64,000 nucleotides of DNA from positions 806,001 through 870,000 of the forward strand of contig JBAOIG010000003.1 of the NCBI GenBank assembly GCA_037045155.1, in the 5' to 3' direction. A program made the translations under genes and the position numbers. The stretch is from Thermomicrobiales bacterium (GTDB lineage: Bacteria; Chloroflexota; Chloroflexia; Thermomicrobiales; CFX8). Shown piece after piece: positions 52,235 to 61,321 of this stretch; position 1 is the stretch's first letter, and every line of letters starts with the position of its first letter. A model generated the notes under the pieces. That model saw only the letters and a list, made by a program, of their open reading frames with translations. It did not search any database and had not been told where the DNA came from.

Positions 52235-53686
52235 ATGACGGCACAGGCGGTCGATCGTCTACCACCCCACAATATCGATGCGGAGCAATCCGTGTTGGGG
52301 TCGTTGCTGATCGACCGCGATGCCGTCATTCGGATCGCGTCGTACGTCAAGCCCACCGACTTCTACCGCTCGGCTCACGGGATCGTCTACGAGGCGATCA
52401 TCAACCTCTACAACCGCCGGGAGCCGACCGATCTGATCACGCTCGTCGATGAGCTCCGACGAAACAACCGACTGGACGACGCCGGTGGCGAGACCTATCT
52501 CGCTGAGCTGATCGCCGCGACGCCGACATCCGTTCATGTCGAGTATTACGGTCGTATCGTCGAGCGAACGGCAACGCTACGGCGACTGATCGGCGCTGGC
52601 ACCGAAGTTGTCACGATCGGTTACGACGATTCGCTCAACGTCGAGGACGCCATCGATCGAGCGGAACAGGCGGTCTTCAACGTCTCGCAACGCCGCTCCA
52701 CGCGCGACTTCCGGACGATTGGCGAAGTGCTCGAAGAGTATTTCGACCGGCTCGACACTCTTCACCAGCACAAGGGCACGATCGTCGGCGTGCCAACCGG
52801 ATTTGCCGACATCGACAAGCTGACGGGTGGGCTTCAGCCATCTGATCTCATTATCATCGCCGCCCGGCCGGCCGTCGGCAAGTCGGCGCTCGGGCTGGGG
52901 GTCGCCTACAACTCGGCCGTCCGCTTCGGGAAGACGGTTGGATTGTTCGTGCTGGAGATGTCAGCCGAACAGATTGTCCAGCGCCTTCTGGCGATGGAGA
53001 CCGGCATTGATTCCCACCGCCTGCGCCTCGGATATATCGACGACAGTGAATGGTCGAGTGTGACCCGTGCATTTGGACGTTTGTCCGAAGCGGCGATCTA
53101 TATCGACGACACGGCGTCGGTCAGCATCATGGATCTCCGCTCCAAGGCCCGTCGCCTGCACGCGGAGCGCGGCCTTGACATCATCATCGTCGATTACCTG
53201 CAGCTGATGACCGCGGGTGGCCGAGGCGACAACCGCGTCCAGGAGATTTCGACAATCTCCCGCTCGCTAAAGCAGTTGGCGCGTGAGCTGAACATCCCGG
53301 TCGTTGCGCTCGCCCAGCTCTCACGCGCCGTCGAGACACGCCAATCCCACGTCCCGATGCTCTCCGACCTCCGCGAATCCGGCTCGATCGAGCAGGACGC
53401 CGATATTGTGGCGTTCATCTATCGCGAGGAGGTCTACGACGCCGACACGGAGCGCAAGGGAATCGCCGATATCATCGTCGCCAAGCACCGCAACGGCCCG
53501 GTCGGAACGGTACACTTGCGGTTCTTCGACCGCACAGCGCGCTTCGCGGACCTTGAGACATACCGCGAGCCAGAAGCTGTAGCGGCGATCTCTTTCGTCG
53601 AGCCAACCGAAGGACCTGCTTCGTGCCCGCCGAGTACTCCGGAGGATCAGCTCCCCCCGTTCCGGCTTCGATGCTCGCCAGATTGA
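52235..53686 (+). CDS. dnaB: Replicative DNA helicase DnaB
   Basis: The 483-aa helicase has the N-terminal DnaB domain (PHNIDAEQSVLGSLLIDRDA), then the RecA-like domain with Walker A RPAVGKSALGLG near residue 210, Walker B IIIVDYLQLM and DLRESGSIEQDADIV. No intein interrupts it. It unwinds DNA at the replication fork. A C-terminal stretch after about residue 450 is Pro-rich and lies over the start of the DnaD-like gene. The usual neighbour rplI is upstream. Confidence 0.95.
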   Translation: MTAQAVDRLPPHNIDAEQSVLGSLLIDRDAVIRIASYVKPTDFYRSAHGIVYEAIINLYNRREPTDLITLVDELRRNNRLDDAGGETYLAELIAATPTSVHVEYYGRIVERTATLRRLIGAGTEVVTIGYDDSLNVEDAIDRAEQAVFNVSQRRSTRDFRTIGEVLEEYFDRLDTLHQHKGTIVGVPTGFADIDKLTGGLQPSDLIIIAARPAVGKSALGLGVAYNSAVRFGKTVGLFVLEMSAEQIVQRLLAMETGIDSHRLRLGYIDDSEWSSVTRAFGRLSEAAIYIDDTASVSIMDLRSKARRLHAERGLDIIIVDYLQLMTAGGRGDNRVQEISTISRSLKQLARELNIPVVALAQLSRAVETRQSHVPMLSDLRESGSIEQDADIVAFIYREEVYDADTERKGIADIIVAKHRNGPVGTVHLRFFDRTARFADLETYREPEAVAAISFVEPTEGPASCPPSTPEDQLPPFRLRCSPD

Positions 53687-54321
53687 TCTCCGATGTCTGG
53701 GATCCGATCGAGGTTAAGGTCGTCCTCGCTGTCGCAATCATGGGCGGAACCTCCGAGCCTGTCCGTGAATCGTTCTTGATCGAAGAGCCGACGCTGCGGC
53801 ACGGCGCGCGGGCGGACGGATCGGATCGTGACGTTAGCCTGCGGCTGCAAGAGGGTCTGGATCGAGCGATTGTCCGCGGGTTGGTGTTGCGGCTTTTGGA
53901 CGAGACGGGCACGCGATGGCTGCTGCTCGGCACCGACGAAAACCAACGCACCGCGCGTGCTCCGATTGCTACGCCCGCCGATATCAGCCCGCCGTGGCAT
54001 GGGACGTTGATTCTTGAACGCCCGAGTATATTCACGATGTACGAGCAGAACATCGGCCTGGTGACGCCGATCATCGCCGATCGCCTGGTCGACGCGCTCG
54101 AGCGCTATCCCGAAACGTGGATCGAGGACGCCATCGGAGAGTCAGTCAACTACAATCGTCGCAACTGGAGATACATCCAACGCATTCTTGAAAATTGGGC
54201 CGCGGAGGGCCGGAACGATGAAGCCGATCGGCGAGGTGCTCAGGGGGATATCACTCGAGAAAAGCACCTCCACGGAAAGTACTCACACCTCTTCCGACGA
54301 GGAGATCTGCCCGATCTGTAA
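53623..54321 (+). CDS. DnaD-like primosome protein
   Basis: The 232-aa protein has an N-terminal helical part resembling a winged helix (residues 15-90). The DnaD/DnaB_2 domain at about 130-195 has IFTMYEQNIGLVTPIIADRL, YPETWIEDAIGESV and NRRNWRYIQRILENWAAEG, including the typical YIxxILxxW motif. In Bacillus, DnaD helps recruit the DnaB/DnaI loader to origins. Here it sits between the helicase and its loader, overlapping dnaB by 64 bases and the loader gene by about 100. The first codon is a GTG. Confidence 0.8.
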   Translation: MPAEYSGGSAPPVPASMLARLISDVWDPIEVKVVLAVAIMGGTSEPVRESFLIEEPTLRHGARADGSDRDVSLRLQEGLDRAIVRGLVLRLLDETGTRWLLLGTDENQRTARAPIATPADISPPWHGTLILERPSIFTMYEQNIGLVTPIIADRLVDALERYPETWIEDAIGESVNYNRRNWRYIQRILENWAAEGRNDEADRRGAQGDITREKHLHGKYSHLFRRGDLPDL

Positions 54322-54997
54322 CGGCGCAGGCTACTTGCGGATGGACGCAACAGTCGGCAGCCCGAATTTCAGCAGGCTTCTACCATGTGTCTGCAAGCTG
54401 GAAGAGCGGCGCAAGCGATCCCAGAGCCACGCGCGCCAGTTCAGCGACATGTCGCCGTTTCGCGATATGACGTTCGAGTCGTTCGATCCGGCGATCCGTG
54501 GAGCCCAGGAGGCGTTCGAGAGCGCCCTCGCCTTTGCTCGCCACCCACACCGCTGGCTGGTTCTTGTCGGCCCCTACGGATGCGGCAAGACTCACCTTGC
54601 GGCCGCGATCGCGAACTATGCGCTCCACGAGCTCCAGATGAATCCGGTATTCGCGGTTGTCCCGGATCTGCTGGACTATCTGCGGACAACGTTCGGGCCG
54701 GACGCGGAGGCGTCTTACGACGACCGATTCGCCGCATTCCGCGGCGCGGATCTGCTCGTCCTCGACGATCTGGGGACGGAGAACGCAACGCCGTGGGCGC
54801 GCGAGAAGCTGTTCCAGATCATCAATCACCGCTACAACGAGAATGCGCCGATGGTCGTCACGACGAACGATCTCGACCGTGTCGATCCGCGGATCCGGTC
54901 TCGACTGGTGGACTGGCAGCTCGCCACGACGATCTACATCGACGCGCCGGACTACCGGGATCGATCACCCCGCCGGCCACGATCTCGCGGACGCTAG
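54218..54997 (+). CDS. DnaC/DnaI-like helicase loader ATPase
   Basis: The protein (259 aa from ATG 54218) has an N-terminal zinc-binding segment, CPICNGAGYLR and LPCVCKLEERR, like that of DnaI. The AAA+ core follows with Walker A VGPYGCGKTHLAAA near residue 118, Walker B LLVLDDLGTE and VVTTND as sensor 1. It would load DnaB onto DNA. GGAGGG lies nine bases upstream of ATG 54218; the frame extends to 54188. It overlaps the DnaD-like gene in another frame, so the cluster is translationally coupled. Confidence 0.85.
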   Translation: MKPIGEVLRGISLEKSTSTESTHTSSDEEICPICNGAGYLRMDATVGSPNFSRLLPCVCKLEERRKRSQSHARQFSDMSPFRDMTFESFDPAIRGAQEAFESALAFARHPHRWLVLVGPYGCGKTHLAAAIANYALHELQMNPVFAVVPDLLDYLRTTFGPDAEASYDDRFAAFRGADLLVLDDLGTENATPWAREKLFQIINHRYNENAPMVVTTNDLDRVDPRIRSRLVDWQLATTIYIDAPDYRDRSPRRPRSRGR

Positions 54998-55114
54998 TGG
55001 ATCCTGGCGGATCCAGTGGTCTGACGGAGACATCGCACGCGCGTAGCGGCAGCAATAGACGCCACTGGGCTACAATCAGGTAAGGATCACTGTCGTCGCA
55101 CGTCTGGGTAGGCT

Positions 55115-56062
55115 ATGCCAGAACTGCCCTGGATATTTACCAGGCTCGATGCCCGCGCGCTGATCGATATCTTCGCGGTATCACTCATTTTCTTCTGGCT
55201 GTTGTGGTTCGCCCAACGAACGCGCGCGGCACAACTCATCCGCGGACTGATCATCCTGATCGTCAGCGTGCTCGCCGCTTCGCGGATCTTCAACCTGACG
55301 GCCTTGAACTGGTTGATCTCGCGATCCTGGCCGATGCTCATCGTTGCGATTCCAATTATCTTCCAGCCAGAGCTTCGGCGCGCGCTCGAGCAACTAGGAC
55401 ATACCAGTGCCTGGCTACGGCCACCGTTTGCGATTAGCCCCGACCGTGACGCCGAACGCACGCTCGATGGAATCAGCCGCGCCGCCTCTCAGCTCAGCCG
55501 CATCGGCTACGGAGCGTTGATCGTGATCGAGCGAGAGACTGGCCTGCAGGAATACGCCGACCGCGGCGTGCGGATCGACGCACTCGTCTCTCGGCAGATA
55601 CTGATCAACATCTTCTTCCCGAACTCCCCACTCCACGACGGCGCGGTGATCATCCGGGGCGACCGGATTGTGGCGGCTGCCTGCATCCTGCCACTCTCCC
55701 AGCGAGAGATCCCCGGAGGAAAGATCGGCACACGACATCAGGCCGCGGTCGGTATCACCGAGGAGTCGGATGCGATCGCAGTCGTTGTGTCCGAAGAGAC
55801 GAACCGCATCTCGATAGCTCACGACGGCCAGTTGACGGAGAATCTCGATACCGAAAGGCTGCGCCGAGCGCTACTCTCGTTGCTGAGAGTCGGAACAGCG
55901 GCGGAAGAGAAACGGTCGCCTCGTTCGTCACTCCTGCGCGGCCTGTTCAACCGGTTCGTTGCCGACGATTCCACGCCGTCCCAGGATGGCCAAAGCGAGA
56001 CTCCGCGCAGAACGGGCTCGAAGCCAGACTCTTCGAAAGATAAGACGAATAACCATGATTAG
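55115..56062 (+). CDS. cdaA: Diadenylate cyclase CdaA
   Basis: The 315-aa protein has three N-terminal membrane helices (residues 15-85) and a DAC domain. The catalytic motifs are SPLHDGAVIIRGDRI (DGA) near residue 175 and IGTRHQAAVGITEESDAI, which has HQA in place of the common HRA. It makes cyclic di-AMP from two ATP at the membrane. A Ser/Asp/Lys-rich tail follows from residue 270. It is followed by the CdaR partner gene with eight overlapping bases, the standard cdaA-cdaR pair. TACAAT upstream (near 55.07 kb) may be its -10. Confidence 0.9.
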   Translation: MPELPWIFTRLDARALIDIFAVSLIFFWLLWFAQRTRAAQLIRGLIILIVSVLAASRIFNLTALNWLISRSWPMLIVAIPIIFQPELRRALEQLGHTSAWLRPPFAISPDRDAERTLDGISRAASQLSRIGYGALIVIERETGLQEYADRGVRIDALVSRQILINIFFPNSPLHDGAVIIRGDRIVAAACILPLSQREIPGGKIGTRHQAAVGITEESDAIAVVVSEETNRISIAHDGQLTENLDTERLRRALLSLLRVGTAAEEKRSPRSSLLRGLFNRFVADDSTPSQDGQSETPRRTGSKPDSSKDKTNNHD

Positions 56063-57305
56063 ACGTGTACGCACATTTGCCGACACGGGCAATCTCGTGC
56101 GCTTTGGCCTCTCACTGGTGCTCGCGTTCGCGCTCTGGGCATGGGTGACAAACGAGAATGATCCGGAGCAGACCTACATCGCGAACAATGTGCAAGTTGA
56201 AATCCGCCAAAAAGCGCCGAATCTGGAGATCGTCTCGCCGCTCGATGTCGTTGAAATCAGGATTCAGGCGCCCCGCAGCGTCATTCAGACGCTGGATCCG
56301 AGCCGCATCGTCGCCTGGGTGAGTCTCGACGATCGGACTGGTCCGGGAACGGCGACAGAAAAGGTGGGGGTAGATGTGCCCCGCGGTGTGCGGACCGCCA
56401 GAGTCACGCCGACGGAGATTCCGGTCGCGTTGGATACGCTCGTATCGCAGACATTCCCAGTGAAGCTTCTTTCGCCGAACGACCTTCCTCGTAACCTGGA
56501 GGTCACGAAATCGAATGTTGACATCGACACGGTAACGGTGACAGGGGTTCAGCGGAACGTTGAACGTGTTGCCCAGGTCATCGTCCCGGTGGCTATCGGT
56601 GGCCGAACGACGTCGTTTACGGCCAAGGTAACCCCACAGGCCGTCGACGAAAACAACATGCCGATCGACAGCATCACTCTCACCCCATCGACAGTCACAC
56701 TCTCAGTCGACCTTGCCACGCGTGGCAAGGAGATCCCCGTCTTCGTCCAGTGCGGTTGCACTGCCGCGCCGGGGTTCCAGGTGCTGGGCTATCCGCAAGC
56801 CTCACCATCGACCGTCCTTCTCGACGGTCCCTCTGACGCCCTCGCCCAGATTCAGTACATCTACACGACGCCGATCGACACAGGGGGCCTCACTGCGACG
56901 ACCGTGCTGAACGACATACAGATCGAGACATCTTCGCTACCGAAAGGCGTGACGATTGATCCATCGGTCGTCAGCGTCCTTGTCCAGGTCAGCCAACAGG
57001 TGTCAACGCGGACGTTCGAGGACATTCCGATTCAGGTATTGAATCGACCTCCGGGCGCAACTGTCACGGTAAGCCCGCCGACGGCGAGCCTGACCGTTGA
57101 GGGACCCCAGGAAGAGATCGCAGCGTTGACGGGGTCAGAGATTTCGATTGTCGTCGATGTCGGAGGGTTGGGCGCCGGGGTTCGCGATATACGCCCACGC
57201 GCGATTCTTCCGCCGCGCGTCCAATATGCCGATGCGCCACAGCAGGTGACGGTCACGATCGTCCTGCCACCACCGCCGACACCAACGGCTACCGTGGCTC
57301 CCTGA
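56055..57305 (+). CDS. cdaR: YbbR-domain CdaR-like protein
   Basis: The 416-aa protein has one N-terminal membrane helix (residues 14-30, LSLVLAFALWAWV), then four YbbR-type repeats of about 85 residues outside the membrane, with repeated SVIQTLDPSRI-, VTVTGVQRNVERV-, VLLDGPSDALAQI- and LTVEGPQEEIAAL-like segments. It ends in Pro/Thr-rich residues. CdaR binds and regulates CdaA in Firmicutes. ATG 56055 was chosen because the membrane helix starts just after it. Confidence 0.9.
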   Translation: MIRRVRTFADTGNLVRFGLSLVLAFALWAWVTNENDPEQTYIANNVQVEIRQKAPNLEIVSPLDVVEIRIQAPRSVIQTLDPSRIVAWVSLDDRTGPGTATEKVGVDVPRGVRTARVTPTEIPVALDTLVSQTFPVKLLSPNDLPRNLEVTKSNVDIDTVTVTGVQRNVERVAQVIVPVAIGGRTTSFTAKVTPQAVDENNMPIDSITLTPSTVTLSVDLATRGKEIPVFVQCGCTAAPGFQVLGYPQASPSTVLLDGPSDALAQIQYIYTTPIDTGGLTATTVLNDIQIETSSLPKGVTIDPSVVSVLVQVSQQVSTRTFEDIPIQVLNRPPGATVTVSPPTASLTVEGPQEEIAALTGSEISIVVDVGGLGAGVRDIRPRAILPPRVQYADAPQQVTVTIVLPPPPTPTATVAP

Positions 57306-57308
57306 CGA

Positions 57309-57926
57309 TCACGGCCGCGCGGGCGACCCCATCTGGACCTCGTAGGTCAGCAGGATAGCCTCCGCAACCTCGCGCATGGACTTCCGATTGTCCATGCTCG
57401 TCTTCCGCATCCGATTGAACGCCTCAGACTCACGGAGGCCGTGGACTTCCATGAGAACTCCTTTGGCGCGCTCAACGAGCTTGCGCGTCTCGAGTGCCTC
57501 ACGAAGGTCAGTAACCTCCTGCTCGAGGTGGCACATTTCACGGAAACGGGAAAGTGCAAGCTCGATCACTGGCATCAACTCTGTCTCGCGGAATGGCTTC
57601 ACGAGATATCCGCAGACTCCAGCGTCCTTCGCCCGGCCGATGAGTGAATGCTCGGAGTACGCGGTCAGCAGCACCACCGGGGCGATGCGTCGAACAGCCA
57701 ACTCCTGAGCGGCGCTGATCCCATCGAGCTCTGGCATGCGAATATCCATGATGACGAGATCGGGACGCAATCGGTCAGCAAGCTCGATCGCCTCACGGCC
57801 GTCGCCCGCCTCACCGACAACGTCATATCCGAGATGTGACAACATCTCGCGCAGATCCATACGAATGAGCGACTCATCGTCTGCGATGATAATGCGCGTG
57901 CTTGGGGGTGATGTCGTCGTCGACAT
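57309..57926 (-). CDS. ANTAR-domain response regulator
   Basis: The 205-aa protein has a receiver domain with the acidic pocket DDES (17-20), phosphoacceptor Asp in LVIMDIRMPE and LVKPF. A coiled region and the ANTAR domain (residues 135-200) follow, with KLVERAKGVLMEVHGLRESE. ANTAR proteins bind nascent RNA and prevent termination. No histidine kinase lies next to it, so the kinase is elsewhere. It is convergent with cdaR and has a short spacing to it. Confidence 0.9.
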   Translation of the reverse strand: MSTTTSPPSTRIIIADDESLIRMDLREMLSHLGYDVVGEAGDGREAIELADRLRPDLVIMDIRMPELDGISAAQELAVRRIAPVVLLTAYSEHSLIGRAKDAGVCGYLVKPFRETELMPVIELALSRFREMCHLEQEVTDLREALETRKLVERAKGVLMEVHGLRESEAFNRMRKTSMDNRKSMREVAEAILLTYEVQMGSPARP

Positions 57927-58064
57927 GCGAATACCCTACTCCTGCAAACGAATCGCTGCGAGATCCGGCTCCGATTCTACGCTGTATCGGCAGCCGCCCG
58001 CTGACGGGTCCAGGAGACCAGGCAACGATGCGTCGATGAATCATCGTCAGTCGAAGTGGTCGTC

Positions 58065-58140
<76 letters not shown>

Positions 58141-58162
58141 TCGTTGGTCGTCAGTATACGAT

Positions 58163-58197
58163 AATCGGAGGCCGCACGATGCGCGCGGCCTCCGATT
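58163..58197 (-). terminator. Terminator after rplL
   Basis: A perfect 13-bp stem (58163-58175 with 58185-58197) with a 9-base loop lies 20 bases past the rplL stop. Downstream T content is modest. Confidence 0.6.
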
Positions 58198-58216
58198 GAT
58201 GATCAGACGGTGGTGG

Positions 58217-58610
58217 CTACTTGACCTCGGCCTTGGCGCCAACCTCTTCGAGCTTGGTCTTTGCCGCCTCGGCCTCGTCCTTGGTCACGCCCTCCTTGAC
58301 AGCCTTCGGGGCGGCCTCGACGAGGTCCTTTGCCTCCTTCAGGCCCAGGCTGGTCAGCTCACGGACCGCCTTGATGACCTGGACCTTGTTCGCGCCGATC
58401 TCGGTGAGGACGACATCGAACTCGGTCTGCTCTTCCACAGCCTCGGCCACGGCGCCGCCGCCTGCCGGCGCAGCGGCCGCCATCATCGGCGCGGCTGCCG
58501 ACACACCGAAACGATCTTCGAGCGCCTTGACGAGGCTGTGACAGCTCGAGAACGCTCATCTCCTCGATCGACGCGATCAGCTCGCTCATCTTCTCTTCGG
58601 ACATCGCCAT
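58217..58610 (-). CDS. rplL: 50S ribosomal protein L7/L12, reading frame broken once
   Basis: The N-terminal part MAMSEEKMSELIASIEEMSVLELS is read from ATG 58610, and the rest (SLVKALEDRFGVS..., hinge of Ala/Pro/Gly, then FDVVLTEIGANKVQVIKAVR) is read in another frame down to 58217. Joined, they make a full-length L7/L12. One extra base lies in the TCACAGC stretch (about 58536-58542, minus-strand reading), so the frame is lost after VLELS. L7/L12 is essential for translation-factor binding, so a true loss is unlikely. A sequencing or assembly error is the simplest reading. Confidence 0.85.
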
Positions 58611-58661
58611 AGCTTGACTTCTCCCTGTTCCCTGTTGCTCGAAATTCTCATGCGTCCCGAA

Positions 58662-59201
58662 TCAGGCGGCTGTGCTTTCGTCTTCGCCGCCAAGTTGCGT
58701 TGATCGCGCCTGCAGGACATACAGGAGCGAGCGGATCGGCGCGGCAAGCACGCCAACAATCCCGTACAACGGGCTCGCTAGCCCGCCGACCACCCTCGCG
58801 ATCAGCACGTCACGACTTGGCAGGCTGGCAAGCGCCTCTACCTGATCTGCGCGAAGTAGCTGACCCTCGAGCATCCCCGCCTTGATTTGGAGAATGCGTG
58901 AGGTGCGAGCAAAGTCCGAGACGACCTTGGCCGGCTGGACCGGGTCATCGAACGCGGTAACGATGGCCATCGGCCCGACAAGCTCCGGCGCGAGCGCGTC
59001 CATCTCGTTCTGCTGCGCTGCGCGTCGGGCGAGTGTGTTCTTCGCCACCCGAACCTCGGCATTCAGCGGCCGCAATTGCGTCCGCAGGTTCTGCATGTCC
59101 GAGACGGAAAGCCCGCGGTAGTCGGCCAGGATCGTCAGTCGGGAACGGCTGAGGACTTCAGTCAGTTCCGCAACGGTATCGACCTTCTTCTTCGTTGGCA
59201 T
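58662..59201 (-). CDS. rplJ: 50S ribosomal protein L10
   Basis: The 179-aa protein has the L10 N-terminal RNA-binding domain with TILADYRGLSVSDMQNLR and LRPLNAEVRVAKNTLARRA, and the C-terminal helix that binds L7/L12 dimers. The C-terminus ends in an acidic GGEDEST segment. AAGGAGG lies eight bases before ATG 59201, and the family starts at that Met. An autoregulatory leader lies upstream. Confidence 0.95.
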   Translation of the reverse strand: MPTKKKVDTVAELTEVLSRSRLTILADYRGLSVSDMQNLRTQLRPLNAEVRVAKNTLARRAAQQNEMDALAPELVGPMAIVTAFDDPVQPAKVVSDFARTSRILQIKAGMLEGQLLRADQVEALASLPSRDVLIARVVGGLASPLYGIVGVLAAPIRSLLYVLQARSTQLGGEDESTAA

Positions 59202-59214
59202 CCGGTTCACCTCC

Positions 59215-59390
59215 TTCCCTTCAGAATCCAATGCAAACGCCCTAGCGCCAGACGGCACGAGGGCGTCCACACAGATCCCGATAGGGATTGCGAAACAATT
59301 CCCCGCGTCCTCGGCCGGATGATTAAGCTCGAAGTCGAGCCCCGGCTGTCTTCGGCGCGAACGTTGCGTTGGTGTATCCAGCGTCCTGCG
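59215..59390 (-). promoter_or_regulatory. L10 leader (autoregulatory RNA) upstream of rplJ
   Basis: On the minus strand the gap between rplA and rplJ contains CGCCGAAGACAGCCGGGG, CTTAAT and CCGGCCGAGGACGCGG in the order of the known L10 leader RNA, to which the L10-L12 complex binds. A further hairpin (ACGCCCT at 59237-59243 with AGGGCGT at 59260-59266) lies just before the ribosome-binding site. Reduced rplJL translation or read-through when L10 is in excess is expected. Confidence 0.75.
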
Positions 59391-59393
59391 TGA

Positions 59394-60116
59394 CTATCCT
59401 GCCTGAGCCGCCGAAGCGACGGTGGTAGCAACGTCGAGCGGGATGCCGGGGGTCATTGTACTGGTGAGCGTGATCGTCCGCAAATAGATGCCCTTGGCTG
59501 CCTGGGGCTTGTGGCGCTGGATCGCGTCGATCAGCGCATTCGCGTTTTCCACCAGGCGGTCTTCGGAGAAGCTCAGCTTGCCGATCGCAACGTGAACCAG
59601 GCCAGTCCGGTCGTTACGGAACTCGACTCGACCGCCCTTCAGCTCACGAATGACACCGGGAAGATCCTCCGGGGTGCGAACGACGGTGCCGGAGCGGGGG
59701 TTTGGCATCAGGCCGCGACGACCCAGGATTCGTCCGAGTCCGCCAACCTTGCCCATCTGGTCAGCCATTGCGATCGCCGAGTCGAACTCGAGCCAGCCAT
59801 CGTTGATCTGCTTGACGAGATCGTCGCTGCCGACATAGTCCGCGCCGGCCTCTTGCGCGATGCGCGCCGCGTCACCGACGGCGAACACGAGCACGCGCGT
59901 TACCTTGCCGGTGCCGGCCGGGAGAATAACGGTCGAGCGAACCGCCTGATCTGCCTGTCGCGGGTCGATGCCGAGTCGGAAATGCATCTCGACAGTCTCG
60001 TCGAATCCGACGTACGACATCTTCTTCAGCAGTTCGACCGCATCCTTGACCTCGTATTCGCGTTCCGGCTCGAGCAGCTTCACTGCTGCCTGGTATTTCT
60101 TGCCACGCTTGGGCAT
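59394..60116 (-). CDS. rplA: 50S ribosomal protein L1
   Basis: The 240-aa protein starts MPKRGKKYQAAVKLL and contains the L1 signature GRVEFRNDRTGLVHVAIGK and VGGLGRILGRRGLMPNPR. AGGAGGAACAGAC lies before ATG 60116. L1 binds the 23S L1 stalk and can repress its own operon. It directly follows rplK. Confidence 0.95.
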   Translation of the reverse strand: MPKRGKKYQAAVKLLEPEREYEVKDAVELLKKMSYVGFDETVEMHFRLGIDPRQADQAVRSTVILPAGTGKVTRVLVFAVGDAARIAQEAGADYVGSDDLVKQINDGWLEFDSAIAMADQMGKVGGLGRILGRRGLMPNPRSGTVVRTPEDLPGVIRELKGGRVEFRNDRTGLVHVAIGKLSFSEDRLVENANALIDAIQRHKPQAAKGIYLRTITLTSTMTPGIPLDVATTVASAAQAG

Positions 60117-60180
60117 GTCTGTTCCTCCTGTGGTGCGTGCGGGGCAGCGCGCCCCTCCCACGATGTAGCTCGTAGCGAGC

Positions 60181-60600
60181 CTAGACGATCTGGATTCCCA
60201 TGGACCGCGCGGTGCCTTCGACCTGCTTCATCGCTCCGTCGAGATCGACCGCGTTGAGATCGCGCATCTTCAGCTCGGCGATCTCGCGGACCTGATCGAG
60301 CGTGACCTTGCCGGAGATGGTCTTGACGTTGCCGGAGCCTTTGTCAATGCCCGCAGCACGGCGGAGAAGGTCCGCGGCCGGCGGCGTCTTGGTGACGAAG
60401 GTGAACGAACGATCTTCGAACACCGTGATAACAACGGGGACGATCTGTCCCACCATGCTGGCGGTGCGCTCGTTGTACTCCTTGCAGAAGTTCATGATCG
60501 CGACACCGTGCTGCCCCAGCGCCGGGCCGATCGGCGGCGCGGGGGTCGCCTTACCTGCGGGAATCTGCAGCTTGATATACGCCCTGATCTTTTTAGCCAA
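60181..60600 (-). CDS. rplK: 50S ribosomal protein L11
   Basis: The 139-aa protein has KLQIPAGKATPAPPIGPALG and NFCKEYNERTASMVG at the N-terminus and KTISGKVTLDQVREIAELK in the C-terminal RNA-binding domain. It starts with TTG 60600, with GGGAG ten bases upstream. It binds the GTPase-associated centre of 23S rRNA. Confidence 0.95.
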   Translation of the reverse strand: MAKKIRAYIKLQIPAGKATPAPPIGPALGQHGVAIMNFCKEYNERTASMVGQIVPVVITVFEDRSFTFVTKTPPAADLLRRAAGIDKGSGNVKTISGKVTLDQVREIAELKMRDLNAVDLDGAMKQVEGTARSMGIQIV

Positions 60601-60683
60601 CCGTCAAACGTCTCCCTTCCTGACCTGTTATCGATGCAAGAGGATGCCCGCACCACCGTGCGGGCATGTCGTAGCGCCCGATC

Positions 60684-61247
60684 CTAGACCTCGCGCTCAA
60701 CCTGCAAGAAGTCAAGCTCAACCGGCACCTCGCGTCCGAAGAACGACACGAGTACCTTGATCTTGCCCTTCTCCTGGTTGATGTCGTCGATTGCACCACG
60801 GAAATCCGCAAATGGGCCGTCCATGATCCTGACTGTGTCGCCGACCGAGAGGGACACCTTGACCTTCGGCGCTTCGGCCGTCATGCCGCGCATGATCGAG
60901 TCGATCTCCCCATCATCGAGCGGCATCGGCTTGTTGCCCGAGCCAACGAAGCTGGTGACGCCGGGGGTGTTTCTGACGACATGCCAGGAATCTTCGTCCA
61001 GGACCATTTTCACGAGGACATAACCCGGGAACACCTTGCGCTGCACGGTCTGACGCTGGCCGGCCTTGATCTCGATCTCGTCCTGGGTCGGGACAACCAC
61101 CTCGAAGATCCTGTCGGCCACATCCATCGACTCGACGCGGTGCAGCAGATTCTGGCGCACCTTATTCTCATAGCCAGAGTACGTGTGAATGACGTACCAC
61201 TGGCCCTGCGAACCAGTCTCTTCGGCGCGTTGTGTGTCCCGTGCCAT
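60684..61247 (-). CDS. nusG: Transcription termination/antitermination factor NusG
   Basis: The 187-aa protein has the NGN domain (WYVIHTYSGYENKVRQNL, VFPGYVLVKMVLD, SFVGSGNKPMPL) and a C-terminal KOW domain (GDTVRIMDGPFADFRGAI). It links RNA polymerase with Rho or the ribosome. ATG 61247 is the family-like start, although GTG 61277 with AGGAAC upstream is also in frame. It follows secE in the usual order. Confidence 0.95.
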   Translation of the reverse strand: MARDTQRAEETGSQGQWYVIHTYSGYENKVRQNLLHRVESMDVADRIFEVVVPTQDEIEIKAGQRQTVQRKVFPGYVLVKMVLDEDSWHVVRNTPGVTSFVGSGNKPMPLDDGEIDSIMRGMTAEAPKVKVSLSVGDTVRIMDGPFADFRGAIDDINQEKGKIKVLVSFFGREVPVELDFLQVEREV

Positions 61248-61321
61248 AGCCAGGCGCTCGCGTATCGACCGTGTCACCGTTCCTCGTCTCCCGTTCCCGA
61301 TCCGCGTGGCCCGACCTGAGG

